Source: Willaertia magna (taxonomy: Eukaryota; Heterolobosea; Eutetramitea; Acrasida; Naegleriidae). From it: a DNA stretch of 29,617 nucleotides. The notes under the pieces were generated by a model, which saw nothing but the letters and a program-made list of their open reading frames with translations, was not told where the DNA came from and did no database searches. Where the stretch lies: contig CADWAF010001588.1 in NCBI GenBank assembly GCA_902984215.1, forward strand, positions 1 to 29,617, written 5' to 3'. Position 1 is the first letter of the stretch, and each line of letters begins with the position of its first letter. Shown one piece after another: positions 1 to 9,496 of the stretch. The position numbers were made by a program, and so were the translations under genes.

Positions 1-219
1 TTTATAATTTTAATTAATTAAATTACAAAATAATCAGCAAATATTAATAAATGTAATGTAATATTAAATAAATTTTTTACTTACACTCCTCAACAAAATT
101 TCAATTGTAAAGTTTTATTATTTTTTTTATTTTTGTTTTTTTATTGTTTTCTATCAACATTTATTTTTAATTTAATATTTATTTATATTCTTTCCATTTA
201 TGGTTAATTACTAATTTAA

Positions 220-1452
220 TTATTGATCAATAACTGTTTGTTGACTATATTTGAATGTTGTTTTTACAATGTAATTATTTAAATTACAAACAAAACTAAT
301 ATATTCTATATTTAGTTTATATGTTGTAATAAATATTTCATTATTTCTTCCTACAATTCTTGCTTCATATTCATGCATGCCCCAACTATTAACATTATGT
401 AAAACAGGTAATGTATTTTTAAATTTAAACATTATACAAGGTTCTTTTTCTTTATATCCATTCTTTTTCAATATTTGATATTTCTTTTTAAATACTGCAC
501 CTTCTATTTCATAAAAAAAGTAATAAAAAACTTCAAGATCAATACATCCAACTATAACATTCCTTTTGTATTTATATCCATTAATATTCATTAAATTAAA
601 TATTACATTTCTTACAGCATATGCAAATATTTTAAATTGAGATTTTAAAATTTTCCTTTGTACAATATCCATTTCACATAGTTTTTTATTACTATATTTA
701 CATTCAAATTTAAAATCTTCCATTTCTTTTATTATATCAAATTCTTTTTCTTTTTTTTCCTTTTTATTATTAATTAAATCAATTATTTCATTATTAACTT
801 CAATAGTAGGTGAAGTGCTATTTGTATTATTTAAATTAATTATATTATTTTTAATATTATTATAAGTTATATTATTTTTATTGTTATTTGTTAATGTATT
901 TAAAATATAATTATTATTAGCTTCATTATAGTTTAAACTTGAATGTTGATTATAATTTCTACTATTAACTTCAAATAATGGTGAAGTTGTTTAATTAATT
1001 GAATGTTGTAATATATTATTATTATTAACTTCATAATATGGTGAAGTTGTTTGGTTGTATTGATTATTATTATAATTATTATTAACTTCAAGTAATTGTG
1101 AAGTTACTGATTGATTATTATGATAATGTTGATTGGATAGAAATGATGATGATGATGAATAATGATAATTAAATGATGGTGGGTATATTGTTGATGTTTG
1201 ATTGTATTGATTATTATTATAATAATTATTAACTTCAAGTAATGGTGAAGTTGTTGTTTGATTATTATGATAATGTTGATCGGATAGAAATGATAATGAT
1301 GATGGGCATCGGTTAAATAATGGTGGGTACATTGTTTGGTTGTTGTTGATAATAATAGGTGATTTTATTAGTTTGTTATTTAACCATTTTTTTTACCCTG
1401 TTATTGGTGCTTTTATATCCTTTTCAAAATTGGTTAAATGGTCTCTAGACAT
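220..1452 (-). pseudogene. Asn/Gln-rich repeat protein, broken by two in-frame UAA codons
   Basis: One minus-strand frame runs from an ATG at 1452 to a UAA at 220-222 (411 codons). It is interrupted only by UAA at 1393-1395 and at 991-993. The N-terminal half is rich in Asn, Gln and Ser and contains a 48-residue block twice (DNA period 144 bp, ATG at 1332 versus the ATA codon at 1188). Each block has the pattern YPP..FN, then SSxSFLSxQHYHNNQ, then a motif like QTTSPLLEVNN. The second UAA lies where other copies of this motif have Gln, so it almost certainly was CAA. The C-terminal ~170 residues (from about 723 down) form a compact domain rich in Tyr, Phe and Lys that I do not recognise. The gene is divergent from the HMG-like gene, 110 bp apart. 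It is either a recent pseudogene or read through; function unknown. Confidence 0.6.
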
Positions 1453-1562
1453 CTTTTTTCTAGGACAGATAGCTGGTCACAGTCTAGTAGTAGAAAAAAT
1501 GATCTAAATAACAAATTCCCTAAACAAGCTAAGCACAACTAACAACAAACAAATACAACAAC

Positions 1563-2246
1563 ATGCCAAAGGAAACAAAATCAAAGAAAAAACCAAGAAC
1601 ACACCCTCTCAGCCAGTACATACATACTGATAAAATACCATTGATCATGTATTTAAGTCCTAAAGATGATTTTTTTAATGAAAAGTGAAATAGTGCTTTG
1701 TCAGAAGAATACAAGAAGAAATTTGAACAAGCAAAGAAAGAGATGACTTTAATGGAGACAAAGATTATAGCTTTTTTATGGAATTATAACACTCTTTGTC
1801 ATGGCGAAACTATTTCAAGGATAGCTATTGGTGAGTGTAGAGAGGAAGTCTTTGATACTTACATGTCTAGAACAATGTCACCATATCTATACAAAAGAGT
1901 AGAACAATATTCGCCTTTCATCACTAGAGAAGGAGAACGTTGTTGTACTACTACCATCATCTATAAATTCAATTATCCTCATTTCCCGGAATTTGCTTGT
2001 GTTGATTGGGCAAAAGCTTATATTACGGTCAATCAAGAAGAATGTGCTAAAAATTTAAAAGCACTTGGAGCATCTATTTTTAAATACTTTGAACATGCTC
2101 CATATCGTTGTATTGCTCGAAAATTAGTTATTTCCTTTGACACACAGTCTAATATTTACTATGTACATTTAAGTAATTGGATACAAAAGAAATGTGAAGT
2201 TACAATAGCAATTAAGGAAAATATTGTAAACAGAAATGTAATATAA
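1563..2246 (+). pseudogene. HMG-box-like protein with an in-frame UGA at the expected Trp
   Basis: The frame runs from an ATG at 1563 to UAA at 2244-2246 (227 residues) with a single UGA at 1686-1688. The start is basic (MPKETKSKKKPRTHPLSQY), like the entry of an HMG box. The segment after UGA (NSALSEEYKKKFEQAKKEM) resembles the end of the box, where the family has a conserved Trp followed by a pattern like xALSEEEKxxYExxAKK. The UGA sits exactly at that Trp, consistent with TGG to TGA. The fit has one extra residue after the Trp and a weak middle, so the call is tentative. Residues after about 65 form a domain with several Cys and aromatics that I do not recognise. If the UGA is a real stop, translation could only restart downstream, without the box. 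A DNA-binding role is inferred only from the box-like part. Confidence 0.45.
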
Positions 2247-2347
2247 CAGAATAATACAAAGACTGTTGATGTGTGGATTGATAGTTTTTAAAATTAATTC
2301 TTTTTTCTTTTCTTGGTATTATTGGTTTGAAGAAAAGTAACTGTCTA

Positions 2348-2800
2348 CTATTGTGTAGGTCGTTGAGTGTAAATAAATTGTTGTTGCTATACTAATCTTT
2401 CTTGTTGTTCTTTTTGAAGTTGTTCCTTATTCTCTTGTTCCTTTTTGTTAAACTCTACAAACGATTTTTCAATAGAACCTTCTAAAGACTGAAAGGTGGC
2501 TGTTGTTGTGATAGTAGATAAGTAATGATCGTACAATGTTGATGTCTTTTTGATTTTATCAAGACTCTATGAATACTTAATTTTCAAACGTTTCTCCCCA
2601 AAATGTTTTACCCTCTTTTTTATAAATATCTAAGGCGACTAAAACTCGTCGCCATTGCCACAACAATATTTTACAAAGAGACCTGCGCTCAAACTGCCAA
2701 ATCAGAACACCATTTATGTTCAGAATAACAGGGATCTAGATTCACTCCCCGCCAGTTTCCTCACTCTGTTTTGCTATGTTGTTATAATTTTATACAATGG
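2348..2800 (-). pseudogene. Remnant of a coding sequence, frameshifted, with in-frame stops
   Basis: Minus-strand translation gives a convincing C-terminal stretch ending at tandem UAGs (2348-2350 and 2345-2347). It is a Lys/Glu/Gln-rich helix (EFNKKEQENKEQLQKEQQER), then UAG at 2387-2389, then QQQFIYTQRPTQ. Upstream in this frame is another UAG at 2567-2569. In a neighbouring frame from about 2795 to 2580 lies a second plausible segment containing WQWRRVLVALDIYKKEGKTF, ending in UAA at 2577-2579. The two join only by a one-base shift near 2570-2580. The codons have fewer A/T third positions than the housekeeping genes. I do not recognise the family. It may be the 3' part of an intron-containing gene or a dead gene; no start is visible. 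Confidence 0.35.
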
Positions 2801-3186
2801 GTTTATTCGATTTTAAACCTAAAGATGTTGGCTACCTAATTTTAAGTCCTTTTAAACGATAACCTAGGGAGGTGACGTAGAAGCTTAAGAGCAAACCTAG
2901 TACACTCCTGCTCTAAATTTTATCTATCTTTTTTCGAGTTCACAAACCCTTAAACGAAAACTCAAACCGTGATTTAAGTTTAATATTATCCCTCAACATT
3001 GGAGGTAATGGAGTTAAAAAAGGTAGCCATTGCTGTCTTATTTTCATTTAATAATACTTTTACACATGTAGCCTGCCTCAGATTTAAGTCTATGATATTT
3101 TCTAATCCTCAAACATGTTTGAGGCAGAGTCAAGGATGTTCTACTTTTACTCACCATTGCCACAGTCACATAATAAATCATTATTA
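2801..3186. other. Non-coding stretch of higher GC than its surroundings
   Basis: No convincing reading frame on either strand; the one open plus-strand frame (2999-3190) has no proper start and reads like chance sequence. By eye the GC is higher than in neighbouring spacers. It contains a perfect 18-bp palindrome at 3107-3124 (CCTCAAACATGTTTGAGG). It also shares the 11-mer TGTGGCAATGG (minus strand) with the damaged gene to its left (around 2655 and 3160). It may hold an eroded gene or an RNA, but nothing can be named. Confidence 0.3.
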
Positions 3187-3679
3187 CTAATAGAATACAA
3201 CTTGGCTAGGTTCTTCTGGCATTAAGTCATAGCTACTTTCAATACCTTTAGAAGTCTTTAGATAATTCTCTACTTTTTTCACAATATCTCTCAGAAACTC
3301 AAGGGGCAGACATTTCTAATTTCGTTGAACAAGTCTGAGCAATTTTGGGTTTTGAAATTTTTGCAAATTTTTTTTAAAGAGTTTAATTTGCAGCTATTGA
3401 TTAGGAAAAATGGTGGAACAGACGTATATTTTGTGCCTGTGTGTATTTGGATTAAGGTTAAGCAGTCTGCGAAGAACAAAGAGATTTGTAAAGTTTAAAA
3501 GATTTCAAATACATTTTATTTTTAATGACTAGAGACAATACAATTTCTTTATAGTGAATTTCAATTCCCTCAAAGTAAATTAATATCAATTTAAAGTAAT
3601 CTTTTTTAATAATCCATTTATAGTATCCACTAGCATATTTGTACATCCAAAACCACAAGAAGTAACGCTCATCCGCCAT
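3187..3679 (-). pseudogene. Two-exon gene of unknown family with two in-frame UAG codons
   Basis: Exon 1 (3679 to 3513) starts MADERYFLWFWMYKYASGYY and is rich in Trp, Tyr and Phe. A 46-nt intron (3512 to 3467) has GTATTT at its 5' end and a pyrimidine-rich TTCTTCGCAG at its 3' end. Its length equals that of the other intron in the window. Exon 2 (3466 to 3187) keeps the frame and ends at UAG-UAA-UAA after a clearly coding tail (LEFLRDIVKKVENYLKTSK, later YDLMPEEPSQ). It contains UAG at 3394-3396 (after PNQ) and at 3316-3318 (after QRN). Both stand in Gln-rich context, as expected from CAG to TAG. Another frame of exon 2 is open (3291-3479), but its codons end in C far more often than is usual here. 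Total length would be 148 residues. Family not recognised. Confidence 0.45.
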
Positions 3680-3858
3680 CAACTTTCAAGGGATTCAAAA
3701 TTTTTAAAATCATCCTAATTTTCACGCACTTCAAAGAAAAACAACCATTAAAAAAAAACAAACCTATTCAACACCAATTCATTGGTTTCTTTTGGAATCA
3801 AATTTTAGATAAACATACAAAAAACAGAGAAATCTATATCTGTTAAACTAAACAAGAA

Positions 3859-5802
3859 ATGAAATACACCCATTTCTTATTCATTTGTATAGTCGTATTG
3901 ACTATCTCGTTATCCACTTTAATCTTTGCAGAATTGACAGTTGATAGCGCTCCAAGTGTTACACAGACTGTAGCACCAGTTAATAATGAAATTGCAGCTA
4001 ATAGAGGAGGTAATAACAATGATGATGATGATGAAGAATTTGTAGAAATTAATTCATTATCACATATTCCTAGATTATTTGATATGTTTAAACAATTATT
4101 TAGAACATCAATCACTAATCAAACATTAATTAATAATCCACCAAATAATTTATCAAAATTAGTTAATGGATTTGAATTTACATTAACTGAAAGAACAGGA
4201 CAAAAACAATCATATAATGGAGTATTTCAAGTACAATCAGTACCATTAAGATATAATGATACAAGTAAACCAACATTTATTACAATTGATTTATTTTCTA
4301 AAGGAGTCAGTTATCATGTTAAAATTACAGAAAAGACATCAAGTGTAACATTACAAATACAAGCATCATTATTTTGTTTTAGAGTTGAATTATATCCAAC
4401 AGCAACTAATAATATAGAATTAATGAATAAATTAAAATTATTTGGAAGTAAATTATTAAATCAAAATCAAGTAGTTTATCCAATTAGTGGAAATAATGTT
4501 TTAAAGAAAAGAGGAGTATATGATAAAAGTGTTAATGATATTTGTAAAAGATTAAATACTGTTGCTTTTGCAATGTTTGATGAAGAGATTGTATTTTGTG
4601 GAGATGAAAATAAGAAATATTTAATTACTAGAAATTTAATTATTAAATTAAATAAAATATTTACTCAAGTAAATAAGAAAGATTATAATAATTCTAAATG
4701 TATTAGATTACAACAATTAGATGTTAATTTACAAAGAGTATTAGGTGATAAATATTTTGAAGATTTAATTTCATCTTTATTATCTCAAAATGTTACTTCA
4801 ATTCAAGATGAAACATTTAATAAGAAGAAAAAGTTTTGGTTTGGAAAACCTTCAATTTCATGTGAATTACCTTATATGAAGGATGACAGTGTTTGTAAAC
4901 CTTATTTTAATGTTAAGAAAATTTTAAATATTCCTAAAAAAGTTTGTATCTTTATTCATGGTGCTGGAGGTACAGGTAATATAGCTCCAAATAATCAATC
5001 TTATCCTGAATATTGGGGTGATATTGAAATGTGGACACCTCAATGTAAAGAAAGATGGTTTTTAAGAAGAAAGACATCTGACATTGGATGGGATGATTTA
5101 AAATTACAAAGATATTATTGTAGTATGGCAATGGAGAAATCAGGTTTTAAGAATGCAACTAGAAATGGAGTACCTCTTATTAAGAATACAGTTATATTTA
5201 CTCATAGTCAAGGTGGATTAGTTTTAAGTGCAGCGTTAAAGAATAATATTTGTGCAATTGATAATACAACAAGTAGTTGGTATGCAATCTCTCCTCCATT
5301 CTTAGGTTCAGATGTTGTTGCTAAATTAATTAAATATTGTCATGCTTATAAACATTCAACTAGAATTATGAGTAAGGATTATATCTTTGGTTATTTTGCT
5401 ACTGTATTTGGTTATTGTGAACCTGGAACTGATAGACCATATAAAGGATACATGTCATTAGCTCCAAATTATTGTGCTAATGGTGTTTGTACTGCAGATA
5501 TATTACCACAAGAATCATCTGCCAGAGGTAGAATGTGTGGAACTAATCCAATTGGTTTATTATCAAAGTTTAGCGTTCCTTTATTGATTTTAAGTCAAGC
5601 AACTAATATTCCTGCTCCAAATGATGGTATGTTAGAATTTAATAGTTGTAGTGTTCGTTCTGGAGGTACTTTTACTGCAGAATATTTAGAACCAAAATTA
5701 TATAGAGCTATTATTAATCATGCTGATAGTTCTTGTAGAAATGGTAATGGTTGGTTTGGTTCTGCAAGACAACCATGTGCTTTTTATTTAAACAAATATT
5801 AA
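3859..5802 (+). CDS. Secreted or endomembrane alpha/beta hydrolase
   Basis: A protein of 647 residues starting at ATG 3859, preceded by an AT-rich leader. Residues 1-24 form a signal peptide (basic start, hydrophobic core ending near LIFAE). After an acidic, Asn-rich linker (about 45-62) comes a long N-terminal region with scattered Cys. The hydrolase domain follows from about residue 360: an oxyanion-side IHGAGGTGN (His367), a nucleophile elbow THSQGG (Ser450), and a likely acid and base at Asp589 (PNDG) and His621 (INHAD). Ser-Asp-His order and spacing fit lipase/esterase folds. Many Cys and N-x-S/T sites suit the secretory pathway. The substrate is unknown. The gene has no intron, and an AATAAA signal lies at 5816-5821. 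Confidence 0.75.
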   Translation: MKYTHFLFICIVVLTISLSTLIFAELTVDSAPSVTQTVAPVNNEIAANRGGNNNDDDDEEFVEINSLSHIPRLFDMFKQLFRTSITNQTLINNPPNNLSKLVNGFEFTLTERTGQKQSYNGVFQVQSVPLRYNDTSKPTFITIDLFSKGVSYHVKITEKTSSVTLQIQASLFCFRVELYPTATNNIELMNKLKLFGSKLLNQNQVVYPISGNNVLKKRGVYDKSVNDICKRLNTVAFAMFDEEIVFCGDENKKYLITRNLIIKLNKIFTQVNKKDYNNSKCIRLQQLDVNLQRVLGDKYFEDLISSLLSQNVTSIQDETFNKKKKFWFGKPSISCELPYMKDDSVCKPYFNVKKILNIPKKVCIFIHGAGGTGNIAPNNQSYPEYWGDIEMWTPQCKERWFLRRKTSDIGWDDLKLQRYYCSMAMEKSGFKNATRNGVPLIKNTVIFTHSQGGLVLSAALKNNICAIDNTTSSWYAISPPFLGSDVVAKLIKYCHAYKHSTRIMSKDYIFGYFATVFGYCEPGTDRPYKGYMSLAPNYCANGVCTADILPQESSARGRMCGTNPIGLLSKFSVPLLILSQATNIPAPNDGMLEFNSCSVRSGGTFTAEYLEPKLYRAIINHADSSCRNGNGWFGSARQPCAFYLNKY

Positions 5803-6118
5803 TTGATTGATTGTAAATAAAGTTGTTGTACTTTAGTAAATTTATAATTTCAATGATACTTCAGTACCAAAATTGTTTCAATATATATATAATTATAATT
5901 ATTTGTTAAATAATTGCAAATGTAAAATACAATGTCAGGCCTATCATTGTGTTGTTATTGTTTTATCTAATCACATTTCTTCATTAATTTGCTCTAAATG
6001 ATTTCATCATTAAATATTTAGTGAAAAATTAAAGTGTAAAAATGAACATCTTTCAAAACTCTCCTCATTATGGGTATAAATAATTTAAATAATATTTACA
6101 TTGTTCTTACAAAATAAT
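5803..6118. other. Convergent spacer
   Basis: Tail-to-tail spacer of 316 bp between the secreted hydrolase and PEX7. It holds an AATAAA polyadenylation signal for the left gene (5816-5821) and a run of alternating A/T near 5881. No coding frame or RNA gene is seen. Confidence 0.6.
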
Positions 6119-7297
6119 TTAATCTTCCTCTTCATCATCCTCCTCGTCCTCTTCGTCATCATCTTCGTCCTCATCTTCATCTTCACCTTCTGCAGAGCTT
6201 CTTCCTAAACCTAATATTTGTCTAAATTGTGTTATTACTTCATCCTCTTCTTCATCTTCTTCTGCATTTTCTTCATGTGTAGGAATAGGTTCTTCTCCTC
6301 TCATCCAAACATAGACAGTTTCATCCCAACTACAACTAGCTAATTCATCTTCCATTTCCAAGTTAAAATCTATACCAACAACAAATTCCGAATGATGTTC
6401 ATACTTTTCAAGTAAAGCATTACCTTCTTGTGCGGTATCCCAAATACATAAAGACATATCGTAACTAACACTTCCAATAATATTTTCATCATGTGGAGAA
6501 TATTTAACTCTACGAACAGCAAAACCATGACCTTGTAAAGTATTTACAGATGAATCTTCATTGTTAGAAGAACCTGTAGTTAAAGTATTTGCTGAATGTT
6601 GATTTAAATTTCTTAAATCCCAAATCTTAATAGTTTTATCTACTGAACCAGTACAAACTTCATGTTCATTAAATCTATTCCAATCACCTGTTAATACTTC
6701 ATATTGATGAACTCTTGCTGATTGAACACTTGAAATATCATGAATTGACCATATTTTCATTGTAGTATCACCACTACAACTCATAAATAATTCACCATTG
6801 ATTGGAGAGAAGATTGTACTATAAACACAATAACGATGTTCATCAAATGTTTCAATTGAGCTATTTGAACTATTTGTTGATGATAAGTTCCATAATTTTA
6901 TAGTATTATCCCATGATCCACTTACAAAACAATCTTTGTTGACTGTATTGTAATCTACACTATATACTTCTTTAGAATGTTCCATAAAATTCATTACAGG
7001 TTGTCCTTCACCACCTGAAGTAGATGTAATATCAAAAACTTTAATACTACCATCACCTGAACAACTAAGTATTTGATTTTCATTTTCCTCATTCCAAGTA
7101 CAATCATATAGACCATCAGGTGTATCAAAAGTATATAGTTTTTTGATAGTTTGAGTATCCCGATCATGTTGTAAAATATATTGTCTACCATTTCCTACAA
7201 TACCGAAATGTTGACTTGTTGCAACACCTAGCTTATCATCTTCAAATGGTGAGAATTCTACAGAATAGCCGCTATATGTAGTTTTAAAGGAAGGCAT
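6119..7297 (-). CDS. PEX7: Peroxin-7, PTS2 import receptor (WD40)
   Basis: A protein of 392 residues. PEX7 is the cytosolic receptor that binds the N-terminal PTS2 signal of matrix enzymes and carries them to the peroxisomal docking complex. The N-terminus (FKTTYSGYSVEFSPF, then LGVATSQHFGIVGNGRQYIL) is the hallmark start of PEX7. Six to seven WD repeats follow, with endings such as GSIKVFD, NTIKLWN, TTMKIWS, KTIKIWD, MSLCIWD and ETVYVWM. The core ends near residue 325, about the usual family length. Beyond it is a very acidic tail of Glu and Asp (about residues 340-392) that standard PEX7 proteins lack. It shares a 148-bp divergent promoter with the NEK kinase. Its presence implies a PTS2 pathway and working peroxisomes. 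Confidence 0.9.
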   Translation of the reverse strand: MPSFKTTYSGYSVEFSPFEDDKLGVATSQHFGIVGNGRQYILQHDRDTQTIKKLYTFDTPDGLYDCTWNEENENQILSCSGDGSIKVFDITSTSGGEGQPVMNFMEHSKEVYSVDYNTVNKDCFVSGSWDNTIKLWNLSSTNSSNSSIETFDEHRYCVYSTIFSPINGELFMSCSGDTTMKIWSIHDISSVQSARVHQYEVLTGDWNRFNEHEVCTGSVDKTIKIWDLRNLNQHSANTLTTGSSNNEDSSVNTLQGHGFAVRRVKYSPHDENIIGSVSYDMSLCIWDTAQEGNALLEKYEHHSEFVVGIDFNLEMEDELASCSWDETVYVWMRGEEPIPTHEENAEEDEEEDEVITQFRQILGLGRSSAEGEDEDEDEDDDEEDEEDDEEED

Positions 7298-7445
7298 TTT
7301 ATTTTCAGAAAAAAATATTGCATAATTTCCTTAGATCCGTAGCTACGATTTTTTAATAGCTGATGCTAAGGTTTAAACCAAGGAAACGTTAGAGCTAATT
7401 CATTATAAATTGTATTGAAAATTATTGAATCCAAAATTACAAATA

Positions 7446-9485
7446 ATGCAAGATAAGTATATTTTGGAGAAAAAGATAGGTAGTGGAAGTTATGGAAGTG
7501 TTTATATTGTGCACCATTCTTCTAAGCCTGAAAAGAAATATGTATTGAAGAAAATTCCTTTGAAGGGGTTATCTCAAAAAGAAAAACAAAGCGCAAAACA
7601 AGAGGTTAAATTACTTCAATCCCTTCAACACCCCTTTATTGTAAGATATATCGATTCCTTCCTAGATGAGGATAGTAATTTATGTATAGTAATGAGTTAT
7701 TGTAAGGGAGGAGATATCGCGAACCACATACAAAAGAATTACTCAATCCAAAAACTTCCCGAAAAGGTTTTATTGAAGTGGTTTATTCAAACAACTTTAG
7801 CCTTACATTTCATTCATTCAAGGAAAGTTCTTCATAGAGACCTCAAATCGCAAAACATCTTTTTATCAGAAAATGGGAACGTAAAACTTGGGGATTTTGG
7901 TATTGCTAGAGTGTTTGATTCATCCACAGGTAGAACCTGTGAACACTTGGCACAAACAACAATTGGAACACCGTTGTACATGAGTCCTGAACAATGTAAC
8001 GGTTCAAAATACAGTTACAAATCAGACATATGGTCATTGGGAGTAATTTTGTACGAAATGGTGAACCAAGGAGCTCTACCTTTTAAGGGGAAAAATATTC
8101 AATTGCTTTTTATCAATATTCAAAAAGGATACTATACTCCTATTAAAAATTTCAACAGTTACACCAACCAAATTATAATGCTTATAAGGTCTTGTCTACA
8201 AACTAGACCTTCTAAGCGACCTAATCTCAAAGATATCTTAACCTTGCCAATTATCACAAAATTTATAAGATCAAATATGCTTGTTGTTGGAAATGATAGT
8301 AACTTGACATTAGCCACTGATCAAATGGATGAGGCATTGCCTGAGGGAGAAATGAATAATCTATTACTTCAACTTCAAGATCTAGGTGTTCTGTCTTCTA
8401 AACCCTCCAATTTAGATCCAACCCCACCCACCACAACACCCCCTGGAACAGGAAACAGTGCCTTGCAGAAGAGAGTAGATAATAACAGGTCAAAAACACC
8501 GGTATTGCAGCCCCCTCAAGAAAAAATTTTACCTAAACCTTTACAAAAGATTAATTTACCATCAAGACCTAGCTCTGGATCCAATAGATTAATATCAGAG
8601 ATTGACAAAGTTCAAAAAGAAAAACAAAGGTTAGAAAAAATTTTGGAATTAATAAGAAAAGAAAAAGAGGAAAAGAAAAAGCAAGATCCACCCCCAAATA
8701 GCAACGAGGCTCCCCGAAAACCAATCAGTATTCTTCCTCAAAGAGGTCAAACGCCTTACTCCAATGAAATGAAATTTAACAGTACTAAAGACAAAATTTT
8801 ATTTGAAAGACAAAGAAAAAAGGCCTTGGAGGAAGAGGAACAAAAGGTAAAATTGCTTCAAGCAAGGAAAGAATACCACCAATTTAGGGTTGCTGCCAAA
8901 AATCAACACTATCAACAACTCTATAGTAATCATTTTATACTACCAGAAGCTAGAGATGCAAACCTGAAGAACGGGCCCAAGGTATTTAATTTAAAATCGC
9001 CAAGGGGAGAGGGTGATGAAGAAAGTGAGTACGAAGATTTATTGAGGCAAACCACTAAAAAGTTAGAGATGCTGCAAGATGAACTCCAAATACCTCACCC
9101 AGAGGAAGATATTGAAGAGGAAATTGATATTTTGACGGATAGTGACAAAGATAGTGAATTGTGTCAAAGTGAAGATGAATACTATGAGAGTGCAAGCGAG
9201 TTTGACGATGAAATTGATGAATTCGAAGATGAGGGGGGTGCAGTAACTGGAAGACTGGAGGATAGAGCTTTCCAACTTCAAAGTCAATGTGAAAGTATAT
9301 TCGGAAAAGAGAGGTTTTCAAAATTATACGAGGCTTACAAACAATTGTACAATAGTGACCAAATGCATAGTAAGGAGTCAAAAGATCTGGAAAAAAAAGA
9401 AATTTTGGGGGATGAAAGCGCTCAACTAGGGAAATATTGCCAACTTATCGAAGAATTAATTTTTGTACAATCGGCCTTAATATAA
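7446..9485 (+). CDS. NEK-family serine/threonine kinase
   Basis: A protein of 679 residues from ATG 7446 (MQDKYILEKKIGSGSYGSVY). An in-frame UGA at 7416 rules out an upstream start. The kinase domain covers about residues 5-265 with all key elements: Gly loop GSGSYG (12-17), Lys35 in VLKK, Glu53 of helix C, HRDLKSQN (130-137), DFG (150-152), GTPLYMSPE and SDIWSLG. The YCKGGD hinge and the HRDLKSQNIFL loop are typical of NIMA-related kinases. A Pro-rich linker and a charged coiled-coil follow, then an acidic segment, with a C-terminal helical region (RFSKLYEAYKQLY) like the long-tailed NEKs (NEK1 type). NEKs act at cilia/basal bodies or in mitosis. The stop is only 11 nt from the convergent Kelch gene. 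Confidence 0.88.
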   Translation: MQDKYILEKKIGSGSYGSVYIVHHSSKPEKKYVLKKIPLKGLSQKEKQSAKQEVKLLQSLQHPFIVRYIDSFLDEDSNLCIVMSYCKGGDIANHIQKNYSIQKLPEKVLLKWFIQTTLALHFIHSRKVLHRDLKSQNIFLSENGNVKLGDFGIARVFDSSTGRTCEHLAQTTIGTPLYMSPEQCNGSKYSYKSDIWSLGVILYEMVNQGALPFKGKNIQLLFINIQKGYYTPIKNFNSYTNQIIMLIRSCLQTRPSKRPNLKDILTLPIITKFIRSNMLVVGNDSNLTLATDQMDEALPEGEMNNLLLQLQDLGVLSSKPSNLDPTPPTTTPPGTGNSALQKRVDNNRSKTPVLQPPQEKILPKPLQKINLPSRPSSGSNRLISEIDKVQKEKQRLEKILELIRKEKEEKKKQDPPPNSNEAPRKPISILPQRGQTPYSNEMKFNSTKDKILFERQRKKALEEEEQKVKLLQARKEYHQFRVAAKNQHYQQLYSNHFILPEARDANLKNGPKVFNLKSPRGEGDEESEYEDLLRQTTKKLEMLQDELQIPHPEEDIEEEIDILTDSDKDSELCQSEDEYYESASEFDDEIDEFEDEGGAVTGRLEDRAFQLQSQCESIFGKERFSKLYEAYKQLYNSDQMHSKESKDLEKKEILGDESAQLGKYCQLIEELIFVQSALI

Positions 9486-9496
9486 TACAACATAAT

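Noticed and set aside
1..219. Possible short gene or RNA at the left edge
   Set aside because: Only A/T-rich spacer without a coding frame. No tRNA T-arm or similar signature was seen here or elsewhere in the window.
991..3396. A-to-I RNA editing (UAG to UGG) as the general explanation of the stops
   Set aside because: The repeats around 991 show that Gln, not Trp, belongs there, and UAA would need two edits. It stays possible only for the UGA at 1686.
3291..3479. Minus-strand open frame MFFADCLTLIQ... as the real gene
   Set aside because: Its codons end in C unusually often for this genome, it has no promoter-like start, and the alternative frame joins exon 1 in phase and continues into a clear coding tail to 3187.
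7425..7445. TTG start for the NEK kinase
   Set aside because: ATG at 7446 gives the usual short N-terminus before the Gly loop; a non-AUG start has no support.
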